Source: an uncultured Mycoplasmatota bacterium
Lineage (GTDB): Bacteria > Bacillota_I > Bacilli_A > RF39 > UBA660
Assembly: GCA_948437815.1 (NCBI GenBank)
Contig: CAOJKG010000051.1
Coordinates: 1 to 6,202, forward strand
Reading direction: 5' to 3'
DNA length: 6,202 nt
In this document: piece by piece, positions 1 to 5,953 of the stretch
Numbering within the stretch: the first letter of the stretch is position 1
Layout: every line of letters starts with the position of its first letter
Made by a program: the position numbers and the translations under genes
Notes under the pieces: generated by a model
Database searches by the model: none
Told to the model about the DNA's origin: nothing
What the model saw: only the letters and a program-made list of their open reading frames with translations

Positions 1-103
1 CCATATCTCGGAACTTACCCCTTGGCGTACATGTGTAATCTTTATCTTTTGTTTTTACAACATAAGAATTGCTAATGTTTTTGACAATACGTCCTGTTAG
101 CAT
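1..103 (-). CDS. rsgA: Ribosome small subunit-dependent GTPase RsgA, N-terminal fragment (cut by window edge)
   Basis: Only the first 34 codons are present, and the frame is open to the window edge. The peptide begins MLTGRIVKNISNSYVV and later contains YTCTPRGKFRD. This is the start of the RsgA (YjeQ/CpgA) OB-fold: a GxIxK opening, a YxV strand, and a conserved RGKFR near residues 28-32. In the family, an OB-fold, a circularly permuted GTPase domain and a zinc domain follow, and the protein acts in the cytoplasm in late 30S subunit maturation. The ATG at 103-101 overlaps the last 7 bases of pknB, and a GGAGA ribosome binding site (114-110, spacing 6) lies inside pknB. rsgA directly after the Stp/PknB pair is the standard Bacillota order. 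In B. subtilis the orthologue CpgA is phosphorylated by PrkC. The GTPase domain is outside the window, so the call rests on the N-terminus plus context. Confidence 0.92.
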   Translation of the reverse strand, partial: MLTGRIVKNISNSYVVKTKDKDYTCTPRGKFRDM

Positions 104-1866
104 AAACCGTCTCCACAATCTTCTCCAGGATCTTCTTCTGTTGGCGCTTGAGCTACTCTTATTCTAAATGTTTGACCTGCAACAATTTGATATCCTTCTG
201 GTTTAGATTGGTAATATATCTCTCCTGGTTCATGGTCTGATGTTTCTATATATTCTATATTTAGTTCTAAATCATACATATCAGCAAAATCTTGTACATC
301 TGTAGTTGTCCAAGTTCCATCAGTAAAATTAGGATATTTACTTATTACATTTGGAATATATAAGGTAATCGTATCTCCTTCTGATAACTTTTCTCCAGCT
401 TTAACTGACTGTTCTATTACTTTACCATCTTCATATTTGTCTTCTTCGCCTTCTTCAACATCTTTTTTCTCAATTATAACATTTAATTTTAAAGCCTCTA
501 ATTTACCTTTTATCTCAAGATAGCTTTTTCCTGTATAATCTTCAATGGAAATTTGCGTATCTCCAAGTGAAACATATATTGTTACTTCAGTGCCATTCTT
601 TCTTTTAATATTAGCTGGTGGATTAGTTCTTACTACTTTTCCTTCTTCAATTTCTGTCGAAGATATCTCTTCTTGTTCGTCCGATACAGTAAACCCTTCA
701 TCTTGGAGTTTTTTAATCGCATCACTAACACTTAAACCTGATACATCAGGAATTGTAGTTTGCTTACCATTTGTCATAATCGGTATTAATACTATGACAG
801 AGGTTATACCAACTATCAATCCTGTAAAAACAAATGCTAAAATAATTAGTATTCTATTTTGCTTTTTCAAATCTTCACCTCTAATCTCTTTAACTATTAC
901 TTCATCTTCTTTAGCTATCTTTTTATCTTCTTTTGAAATATTTTTTTCTTCGTCTTTTTTTGTTTTTACCATCTTCATTATTTTAGTATCATCATTATCA
1001 TTCTCAGAATACTTAAAGTTTATTATTGGTTCTAAACTTCTTGAATCATCTAGACATGTTAATAAATCCTCATGCATACTTCTAGCATCACTATATCTAT
1101 TTTTAGGATTTTTAGCTGTTGCTTTCTTAATGATATTTACAATACTGCTAGGTACATTAGGAACTAATTCCCTTATATCTGGAATTGGCTCTTTTAATTG
1201 TTTTAAAGCTATTTCAACGGCATTATCACCTCTAAATGGTAATTCGCCACTTATTAGTTCATACATAACTATACCCATTGAATATATATCACTTTGTAAG
1301 GTTGAACCTTGTCCGCTAGCTTGTTCTGGTGGAAGATAATGAACGCTTCCCATAACAGAATTGGTTTGGGTAAGCTGAGTAGCATTCATAGCCATTGCTA
1401 TTCCAAAGTCTGTGATTTTTACTAGACCATTTTCTAATATCATTATATTTTGTGGTTTAATATCGCGATGGATTATATATGAATCATGGGCTATACTCAT
1501 GCCATCTGTTATTTGAAGCATTATATCAACTGCTTCACTTAATGTTAACTTACCACGTTTTTTAATTAGATTTTTTAAGTGTTTACCTTCAATGTATTCC
1601 ATAACAATGTAGTATTCACCATTATCTTCACCTACATCATATACTTCAACAATATTTTGGTGAGCTAAACTACTAGCTGATAAGGCTTCTCTTTGAAAAC
1701 GTCTCACAAATTTTTCGTCATTGGATAAATCGCCTCGTAATATTTTTACAGCGACATTACGGTCTAGAATTGTATCATAGGCTAAATAAACATTAGCCAT
1801 TCCACCTTCACCAATGGATTTTATTATTTGATATCTATCACTAATCTTTTGCCCTTTCATTATCAT
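97..1866 (-). CDS. pknB: PASTA-domain membrane Ser/Thr protein kinase (PknB/PrkC/StkP family)
   Basis: This 589-residue transmembrane kinase senses cell-wall material outside the cell and phosphorylates Ser/Thr residues inside. Visible kinase elements in order are the glycine loop GEGGMANVY (19-27), ATP-site Lys41, alpha-C Glu60, catalytic loop HRDIKPQN with Asp135, and DFG with Asp153. The activation segment carries Thr163, Thr166 and Thr168 as autophosphorylation candidates and ends at YLPPEQ (177-182). A Lys/Glu-rich juxtamembrane stretch (about 285-337) precedes one membrane helix (about 339-361). Outside the membrane are about three PASTA repeats (roughly 371-435, 436-505, 506-575), the first being the clearest (IPDVSGLSVSDAIKKL). 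The protein ends in a short acidic tail with Cys584 and Cys589. Length is in the usual 570-670 range. The first ATG is preferred over Met3 because GAAGGGAG (1883-1876) lies 9 bases upstream. The start overlaps the stp stop codon by one base (TAATG). Confidence 0.97.
   Translation of the reverse strand: MIMKGQKISDRYQIIKSIGEGGMANVYLAYDTILDRNVAVKILRGDLSNDEKFVRRFQREALSASSLAHQNIVEVYDVGEDNGEYYIVMEYIEGKHLKNLIKKRGKLTLSEAVDIMLQITDGMSIAHDSYIIHRDIKPQNIMILENGLVKITDFGIAMAMNATQLTQTNSVMGSVHYLPPEQASGQGSTLQSDIYSMGIVMYELISGELPFRGDNAVEIALKQLKEPIPDIRELVPNVPSSIVNIIKKATAKNPKNRYSDARSMHEDLLTCLDDSRSLEPIINFKYSENDNDDTKIMKMVKTKKDEEKNISKEDKKIAKEDEVIVKEIRGEDLKKQNRILIILAFVFTGLIVGITSVIVLIPIMTNGKQTTIPDVSGLSVSDAIKKLQDEGFTVSDEQEEISSTEIEEGKVVRTNPPANIKRKNGTEVTIYVSLGDTQISIEDYTGKSYLEIKGKLEALKLNVIIEKKDVEEGEEDKYEDGKVIEQSVKAGEKLSEGDTITLYIPNVISKYPNFTDGTWTTTDVQDFADMYDLELNIEYIETSDHEPGEIYYQSKPEGYQIVAGQTFRIRVAQAPTEEDPGEDCGDGLC
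110..114 (-). promoter_or_regulatory. rsgA: Ribosome binding site of rsgA inside the end of pknB
   Basis: GGAGA lies six bases before the rsgA ATG (103-101), within the codons for the last residues of the kinase. It decides the rsgA start and shows that the 7-base gene overlap is genuine. Confidence 0.8.
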
Positions 1867-2612
1867 TATGAGCTACTCCCTTCGTTAATAATTAAATATG
1901 CGATGGAAATATTATCCGTTCCGCCTCTTGCGTTACATTTTCTGATTAATTTACTTACTTTTTCTTCTATAGCTATATTTTCTTCATCTAATACTTTTTC
2001 TATTTGATCAAATGTTAACATATTAGTTAAGCCATCACTACATAAAAATATACCATCAACTGTCATGTCGACATCAAAAATATCTAGTTCACATTTTTCA
2101 GCAGCACCAAGTGCTTTCATCAAAACATTCTTTTTAGGATGAAATTTTGCTTCTTCTTCAGTTAAATTTCCAGCTTGAACTAGTAAATTTACTAATGTAT
2201 GATCTTTTGTTACTTTATGCATTTTTCCTTTTTTTATAACAAAACCTGATGAATCTCCGATATTACCAAATATTAAATAATCATGTGTTAAAAGTGCCAC
2301 GACTATGGTTGTTCCCATACCAGTAGAATCAGGATTAGCCTCGGCATATTCTAATATATTCTTATTAATTTCACTTATACTATCATTTAACCAATTTACT
2401 GCATCTAGTTTCGAACCAATACTTGATATTTTATTGAACCTCGTACCTAAAGCTGCAATAGCCATAGAACTAGCTACTTCGCCTTTTCTGTGACCTCCCA
2501 TGCCATCACATACAATCATTAAATGTTCGCCGTTAGCATTTTTTAATATAGTAACGGAATCTTCATTATGTGTTCGAACTTTTCCTGTATCTGTTAGATA
2601 AAATGATTTCAT
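1866..2612 (-). CDS. stp: PP2C-type Ser/Thr protein phosphatase (Stp/PrpC)
   Basis: This 248-residue cytoplasmic phosphatase of the metal-dependent PP2C family is the partner that removes phosphates placed by PknB. The family motifs are complete: TGKVRTHNEDS near the N-terminus with Asp18, VCDGMGGH with metal ligands Asp36 and Gly37, GMGTT (98-102), GNIGDS (116-121), LCSDGL with Asp193, and GGTDNIS with Asp233. There is no signal peptide or membrane segment. Length matches the family norm of about 245-255. One departure is that the usual GDSR reads GDSS (119-122). The start has GAGGG at 2629-2625, twelve bases upstream, and a closer GTGAT at 2621-2617. The end overlaps the kinase start by one base, so the two proteins are probably made in a coupled way. 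It sits 30 bases after rlmN with no terminator seen between them. Confidence 0.97.
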   Translation of the reverse strand: MKSFYLTDTGKVRTHNEDSVTILKNANGEHLMIVCDGMGGHRKGEVASSMAIAALGTRFNKISSIGSKLDAVNWLNDSISEINKNILEYAEANPDSTGMGTTIVVALLTHDYLIFGNIGDSSGFVIKKGKMHKVTKDHTLVNLLVQAGNLTEEEAKFHPKKNVLMKALGAAEKCELDIFDVDMTVDGIFLCSDGLTNMLTFDQIEKVLDEENIAIEEKVSKLIRKCNARGGTDNISIAYLIINEGSSS

Positions 2613-2642
2613 TTACATCACTTTCCCTCTTTGTCTAACTTT

Positions 2643-3668
2643 CTATGAATCTTTTTGTTTTCCTCTTAATTGACCACAGGCAGCGTCAATATTGCTACCA
2701 AATTCACGCCTTATAGTACAATTTATGTTTGATTTTTTTAAGGTATCATAAAATGCTAAAATTTTGTTTTTACTACTTCTCTTAAATTCTAAATGATTAG
2801 TTTCATTATAAGGAATTAAATTAACGTATATATTCATTCCTTTAAAAAGATCTGCTAATTCTAAAGCATTAGCCTTACTATCATTTACATTATCTAGCAT
2901 AACATATTCTATAGTTACTCGTCTACTAGTAGCTTGTAAATAATCTTTAATTGCTTGTAATAAGTTGTCAATATTATACACTTTATTTACAGGCATTAAC
3001 TTATCTCTTAATGCATTATTAGACGCATGAAGGGATATTGCTAGATTAATTTGGATTGGTAATTTAGATAATTCGTATATTTTAGGTACTAACCCACAAG
3101 TAGATAAAGTAATATGTCTTGCTCCAATTGCTATACCTTTAGGATCATTTATAATTTTAATAAATTTTATAATATTTTCATAATTATCTAAAGGTTCGCC
3201 AATACCCATAATTACAACACTTGATAATCTTTTTTGTAAATCTTGCTCAATTGCTAATATTTGCTCTACAATTTCATATGCTTCTAAATTACGGATTTTC
3301 TTTTGACGGCCTGATTCACAAAACTTACAAGCCATATTGCAACCTACTTCACTTGATACACAAATCGATGTTCCATAATCATGTTCCATAACTACTGCTT
3401 CAATGAATTCACCATCTAACAATTTAAATAAATACTTTTTGGTTAAATTATCTTCTTGCTTTTTTTCAATATTTATTATGTCTGTGCTAAAATCTTTTTT
3501 TAATTGTTCTCTAATTTCTTTTTTTATATTTGAAAAATTATCAATATTAAACTCTCTTTTTTCATATAACCATTCATATACTTGTAATGCTTTAAATTTT
3601 TTTTCGCCAATTGATATAAAATAATTTTCTAGTTCTTCTCGTGTTTTATTAAATAAATTTTCTTTCAT
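2643..3668 (-). CDS. rlmN: Dual-specificity 23S rRNA (A2503-C2) / tRNA (A37-C2) methyltransferase RlmN
   Basis: This is a 341-residue radical-SAM enzyme that methylates C2 of adenosine 2503 in the peptidyl-transferase centre of 23S rRNA, and in some bacteria tRNA A37. The radical-SAM cluster motif CxxxCxxC is Cys110, Cys114, Cys117 (CNMACKFC), preceded by CVSSEVG. A GIGEPLDN segment matches the SAM-binding GEP motif. Cys331 in AACGQL near the C-terminus fits the cysteine that carries the methyl group in the family (Cys355 in E. coli). Glu95 in EAVVMEHD lies at the family's active-site Glu. The N-terminal accessory domain (about 1-90) with FKALQVYEWLY is typical. The residues after the cluster, ESGRQKKIRNL, differ from the common ASTxGG form. 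AGGAAG (3679-3674) lies 5 bases before the ATG. It follows the membrane protein gene by 17 bases and precedes stp by 30. The Cfr resistance paralogue is less likely given the gene order. Confidence 0.96.
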   Translation of the reverse strand: MKENLFNKTREELENYFISIGEKKFKALQVYEWLYEKREFNIDNFSNIKKEIREQLKKDFSTDIINIEKKQEDNLTKKYLFKLLDGEFIEAVVMEHDYGTSICVSSEVGCNMACKFCESGRQKKIRNLEAYEIVEQILAIEQDLQKRLSSVVIMGIGEPLDNYENIIKFIKIINDPKGIAIGARHITLSTCGLVPKIYELSKLPIQINLAISLHASNNALRDKLMPVNKVYNIDNLLQAIKDYLQATSRRVTIEYVMLDNVNDSKANALELADLFKGMNIYVNLIPYNETNHLEFKRSSKNKILAFYDTLKKSNINCTIRREFGSNIDAACGQLRGKQKDS

Positions 3669-3685
3669 TTTATCTTCCTACTTTA

Positions 3686-4369
3686 TTATATTTTGAAATC
3701 TAAATTATATATGTAACTAAAATCTAAAGCTGTAATATTAATACCCGTTATATTTTGATTAGAAGTAGTAATTCTATAAATATTTTTACTATCGTTTGCT
3801 TTATATACTGGCTCTATACAATCACATTCTCTGTCTCTTGTTATTTCTAATTCTTTTATGATATTTAATATGTATATTGGATTTAAATAATTTTCTTCTA
3901 TGCCTTCATATAAATTATTTATTAAAGTTTTTTCAGTAGTAGTTTCCATATATGTTCCAGTACTATCAATACTATATTTAATTATTCCAGTACTACTCTC
4001 TTTATAACCTTTATTTATATTATTAGTTTTAGTTCCAGAAAATATATACTTTTCTTTATTAATACTAATCTCATATTTATAATCATAATCATTGTTTAGT
4101 TTTTCTTGATATTCATTTATAGTTTCAATAGTTAATGTTTCTTCATTCCAATTATCTTTTGGTATTTCTTCTTGAGGCTTATTTATTTCATTATTTGGTT
4201 TTTTAATACTGTTATTTTTAGGTGACATTAAAGATGCTATAGCTAAAAATATAAATAATATTACAAAAAATACACACCATTTTATAAGTCTTAATATGGC
4301 TTTTCCTTTATTAGTTTTTTTTAACTCTTTTATTTTTTGCTTTAATGCACTTTCTTTTTTATTTTTCAT
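3686..4369 (-). CDS. Single-pass membrane protein of unknown function in the fmt-rlmN interval
   Basis: I do not recognise this 227-residue protein. Residues 1-30 are highly basic (Lys-rich, probably helical and cytoplasmic). A hydrophobic segment (about 31-48, WCVFFVILFIFLAIASLM) looks like an uncleaved signal anchor, since there is no lipobox Cys or obvious signal-peptidase site. A Pro/Asn/Lys-rich linker (about 50-75) leads to a predicted extracytoplasmic domain (about 76-227) rich in Asn, Ile, Thr and Tyr with short alternating segments that look beta-rich. That domain has only two cysteines, in a CDC motif (182-184). The reading frame is credible: TAGGAG overlaps the fmt stop codon and gives AGGAG (4379-4375) five bases before the ATG, and the gene is packed 8 bases after fmt and 17 before rlmN. 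In many Bacillota rsmB lies here, but this protein shows no methyltransferase motif. A cell-envelope role is only an inference from topology and from pknB downstream. Confidence 0.9.
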   Translation of the reverse strand: MKNKKESALKQKIKELKKTNKGKAILRLIKWCVFFVILFIFLAIASLMSPKNNSIKKPNNEINKPQEEIPKDNWNEETLTIETINEYQEKLNNDYDYKYEISINKEKYIFSGTKTNNINKGYKESSTGIIKYSIDSTGTYMETTTEKTLINNLYEGIEENYLNPIYILNIIKELEITRDRECDCIEPVYKANDSKNIYRITTSNQNITGINITALDFSYIYNLDFKI

Positions 4370-4374
4370 AATAA

Positions 4375-4379
4375 CTCCT
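4375..4379 (-). promoter_or_regulatory. Ribosome binding site of the unknown membrane protein, overlapping the fmt stop
   Basis: AGGAG lies five bases before the ATG at 4369 and shares bases with the TAG stop codon of fmt (4380-4378). A ribosome finishing fmt covers this site, so the membrane protein is probably translated by coupling or reinitiation. It is also the best evidence that this unrecognised gene is real. Confidence 0.8.
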
Positions 4380-5307
4380 ATTTAATTTGCTTATCTATTA
4401 AATTTTCTTTTTTTATACCATTTAAATAATCTCTAACACTCATAGCTTTTTTGCCAAATGGCTTTAACTTAGTAATATAATATATTTTATCACTGCATGA
4501 TATTCCGATAGCATCTTTTTTTATATCACTAATAATACCTGCATTTTTTTTTGTTTCTTCGCCAATATACCCTTCTATAACTTTTATTTCTTCGTTATCT
4601 ATTATTATATTTGCAAGAGGCCATGATTTTAACCCTCTTACTTTGTTATATATTTCTTTTGCTGTTAAATTAAAATCTAAATGTTCATCTTTTCTTTTAA
4701 TAGTAGGCGCATATGTAGCTTCTTCCTCGTTTTGTTTAATTCTTTTATTAGTCCCATTTATTATGCTTGGTAAAGTTTCTTCTAAAAGATTAGCTCCTAT
4801 AACACTTAATTTATCATGCATAATCTCTACTGTATCATCTTCTTTTATAGGAATGCTTTTTATAGAAATAATATCACCAGTATCCATACCTTTATCCATA
4901 TACATAATTGTTATGCCAGTTTCTGTTTCACCATTTATTATTGCATGATGAATAGGCGCTCCTCCACGATATTTAGGCAGAATAGAAGCATGAACATTAA
5001 TGCAGCCTAATTTAGGTATTTCTAGTACTTCTACTGGTACAATTTGTCCATAGGCACAAGTTACAATTAAATCAGCATCGTATTTTTTTAATTCTTCAAA
5101 ATCTTCTCTGATCTTATATGGCGTAAAAACAGGTATATTATGCTCCAAAGCACATTTTTTAACTGGAGATGATGTTAATATTTTCTTTCGTCCTACATAA
5201 GCATCAGGTTGCGATACAACTAATACTACTTCTGTATTTTGCATTAATGTATTAAGTATTGGAACTGCAAAATCCGGAGTTCCCATAAATATTGTTTTAA
5301 TATGCAT
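4378..5307 (-). CDS. fmt: Methionyl-tRNA formyltransferase
   Basis: This 309-residue cytoplasmic enzyme transfers a formyl group from 10-formyl-tetrahydrofolate to Met on initiator tRNA, allowing bacterial translation initiation. The N-terminal transferase domain shows IFMGTPDFAVP (6-16), SQPD (32-35) with GRKK, and the folate-binding segment HASILPKYRGGAPIH (106-120). The catalytic trio is visible as Asn104, His106 and Asp142, matching Asn106, His108 and Asp144 of E. coli. The C-terminal domain (about 205-309) is the usual tRNA-binding OB-like domain, beginning around ARTIKRKDE-like sequence (seen here as APTIKRKDEHLDF) and containing VRGLKSWPLA. Length is close to the usual 310-320. GGTGAT (5316-5311) precedes the ATG closely, and no alternative start fits better because the MGTPDF motif is only seven residues in. 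def, its usual upstream partner, is absent. fmt seems to be the first gene of the operon, with its own promoter region and a terminator upstream. Confidence 0.98.
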   Translation of the reverse strand: MHIKTIFMGTPDFAVPILNTLMQNTEVVLVVSQPDAYVGRKKILTSSPVKKCALEHNIPVFTPYKIREDFEELKKYDADLIVTCAYGQIVPVEVLEIPKLGCINVHASILPKYRGGAPIHHAIINGETETGITIMYMDKGMDTGDIISIKSIPIKEDDTVEIMHDKLSVIGANLLEETLPSIINGTNKRIKQNEEEATYAPTIKRKDEHLDFNLTAKEIYNKVRGLKSWPLANIIIDNEEIKVIEGYIGEETKKNAGIISDIKKDAIGISCSDKIYYITKLKPFGKKAMSVRDYLNGIKKENLIDKQIK

Positions 5308-5310
5308 ATA

Positions 5311-5316
5311 ATCACC
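5311..5316 (-). promoter_or_regulatory. fmt: Ribosome binding site of fmt (GGTGAT)
   Basis: GGTGAT lies three bases before the ATG at 5307 and can pair with AUCACC at the end of 16S rRNA. It is a shifted form of the Shine-Dalgarno sequence, which accounts for the small spacing, and it supports the chosen start. Confidence 0.6.
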
Positions 5317-5322
5317 ATATTA

Positions 5323-5351
5323 ATTATATCACACTCTTTTATTCTTTTCAT
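5323..5351 (-). promoter_or_regulatory. Candidate proximal extended -10 promoter of the fmt operon
   Basis: TGATATAAT (5331-5323) is a full extended -10 element, TG-N-TATAAT. ATGAAA (5351-5346) lies 17 bases upstream and matches four of six bases of the -35 consensus. The start point would fall near 5316, giving a leader of only about nine bases that barely includes the GGTGAT ribosome binding site. It may be an alternative to, or work alongside, the distal promoter. Confidence 0.45.
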
Positions 5352-5366
5352 TATTTTATTTTTTAC

Positions 5367-5395
5367 ATTATAAATGTTTGGATATAAAAAGTAAA
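5367..5395 (-). promoter_or_regulatory. Candidate distal promoter of the fmt operon
   Basis: A perfect TATAAT (5372-5367) has TTTACT (5395-5390, four of six matches to TTGACA) 17 bases upstream. Transcription would start near 5360 and leave a leader of about 53 bases before fmt. The -35 box lies inside the upstream terminator stem. Spacing and box quality are good, but chance matches are common in such AT-rich DNA. Confidence 0.5.
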
Positions 5396-5415
5396 AGATT
5401 TAATAACCTTTTACT
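5386..5415 (-). terminator. Rho-independent terminator built around the comEB stop codon
   Basis: On the minus strand AGTAAAAGGTT (5415-5405) pairs with AATCTTTTACT (5400-5390), eleven pairs with one G-U, across a four-base loop ATTA (5404-5401). TTTT then follows (5389-5386). The last codons and the TAA stop (5402-5400) lie inside the hairpin. The stem is poor in G-C pairs, so it may be leaky, but its perfection, tight loop and T-run are good evidence. It would end the comEB transcript before fmt. Confidence 0.75.
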
Positions 5416-5888
5416 CCTTCTAAAGATTCGTCATTTTCAATAAAAGTACTTACTAATATTTCAGTATATTCATTTTTAGTATTTCGAACAATTAATTTTT
5501 CAATGCCAGCATTAATTATCATTCTTTTACACATAGCACAAGAACATGCATTTTTTACATAATCTTCACTCATAGTTTCTTTTCCTACCATATATAAAGT
5601 AGCTCCTATTATATCTTTTCGAGCTGCGCTTATGATGGCATTAGCTTCAGCATGAACACTTCTACACATTTCATATCTTTCACCACGCGGAATATTTAAT
5701 TTTTCGCGCATGCAGTAGTTTAAATCAATACAATTTTTTCTTCCTCTTGGTGCGCCATTATAGCCTGTAGCTATAATCTCATCGTTTTTAACAATTATTG
5801 CTCCCCATTTTCTTCTTAAACAAGTAGAGCGTTCTAGAGCTACTTCTGCTAAATCTAAATAATAATTAATCTTGTCTCTTCTTTCCAT
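5400..5888 (-). CDS. comEB: dCMP deaminase family protein (ComEB-like)
   Basis: This 162-residue zinc deaminase of the cytidine/deoxycytidylate deaminase superfamily very probably converts dCMP to dUMP, feeding thymidylate synthesis in the cytoplasm. The zinc site is complete: His79 and catalytic Glu81 in HAEANAI, then Cys117 and Cys120 in SCAMCKRM. TGYNGAPRG (41-49) is the substrate-side loop typical of dCMP deaminases. RGERYEMCRSVHAEANAI strongly resembles Bacillota deoxycytidylate deaminases. The protein is cysteine-rich around the fold (Cys23, 53, 59, 75, 115), and length fits the shorter members of the family. The ATG at 5888 has GGTGG (5897-5893) four bases upstream. Terminators on both sides suggest a single-gene transcription unit. 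The name ComEB comes from the competence locus of B. subtilis, but no competence gene is seen here, so a nucleotide-metabolism role is favoured. Deamination of another nucleotide cannot be excluded from sequence alone. Confidence 0.94.
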   Translation of the reverse strand: MERRDKINYYLDLAEVALERSTCLRRKWGAIIVKNDEIIATGYNGAPRGRKNCIDLNYCMREKLNIPRGERYEMCRSVHAEANAIISAARKDIIGATLYMVGKETMSEDYVKNACSCAMCKRMIINAGIEKLIVRNTKNEYTEILVSTFIENDESLEGVKGY

Positions 5889-5892
5889 AATA

Positions 5893-5897
5893 CCACC
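5893..5897 (-). promoter_or_regulatory. comEB: Ribosome binding site of comEB (GGTGG)
   Basis: GGTGG lies four bases before the ATG. It pairs with the CACC part of the 16S anti-Shine-Dalgarno tail rather than the CCUCC core, which explains the short spacing. fmt has the same type of site. It supports the start chosen at 5888; an ATG at 5899 is in another frame. Confidence 0.6.
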
Positions 5898-5904
5898 ATT
5901 TCTA

Positions 5905-5938
5905 ATATTATTTTAAAATAAATTAAAAGAAAAAGCAA
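5905..5938 (-). promoter_or_regulatory. comEB: Weak candidate promoter for comEB
   Basis: Between the upstream terminator and comEB a TAAAAT (5915-5910, five of six matches to the -10 consensus) has TTGCTT about 17 bases upstream, which matches only the first three bases of the -35 consensus and lies within the terminator stem. TAATAT at 5910-5905 is an alternative -10. A promoter is expected here because a terminator precedes the gene, but the sequence is so AT-rich that the exact boxes are uncertain. Confidence 0.3.
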
Positions 5939-5953
5939 CTTTAAAAGCTGCTT
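5921..5953 (-). terminator. Rho-independent terminator after the edge gene, overlapping its stop codon
   Basis: On the minus strand AAGCAGC (5953-5947) pairs with GTTGCTT (5939-5933), seven pairs including one G-U, with loop TTTTAAA (5946-5940) that can add two more A-T pairs. The T-rich run TTTCTTTTAATT follows directly. The first two bases of the stem belong to the TAA stop codon (5954-5952). The position right after a stop, the paired GC core and the T-run support intrinsic termination, separating the edge gene from comEB. Confidence 0.85.

Noticed and set aside
545..1339. Long open frame on the plus strand (264 codons)
   Set aside because: It lies wholly antisense to pknB, whose kinase motifs are unmistakable. 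Its protein is a low-complexity Ser/Ile/Leu-rich string with no family features, as expected for a mirror frame in AT-rich DNA.
1860..1860. Met3 of PknB as the true start
   Set aside because: The first ATG has a GAAGGGAG site at 9 bases and a one-base stop/start overlap. Using Met3 would stretch spacing to 15 bases. The difference is only two residues and cannot be fully excluded.
2643..3668. Possible Cfr-type rRNA methyltransferase (antibiotic resistance) in place of RlmN
   Set aside because: The position between fmt and stp/pknB is the conserved rlmN location, and the CNMAC and C-terminal AACGQLRG segments are RlmN-like. There is no sign of transfer or a mobile element.
3686..4369. The membrane protein as a lipoprotein or a degenerate rsmB
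   Set aside because: No Cys follows the hydrophobic segment at a lipobox position, and none of the RsmB motifs (SAM-binding or catalytic PC motifs) is visible. The protein has a membrane anchor, unlike RsmB.
2305..5010. Several short plus-strand open frames (2305-2493, 3403-3624, 4643-4948, 4816-5010)
   Set aside because: All are antisense to stp, rlmN or fmt, have no convincing ribosome binding sites and encode hydrophobic low-complexity peptides.
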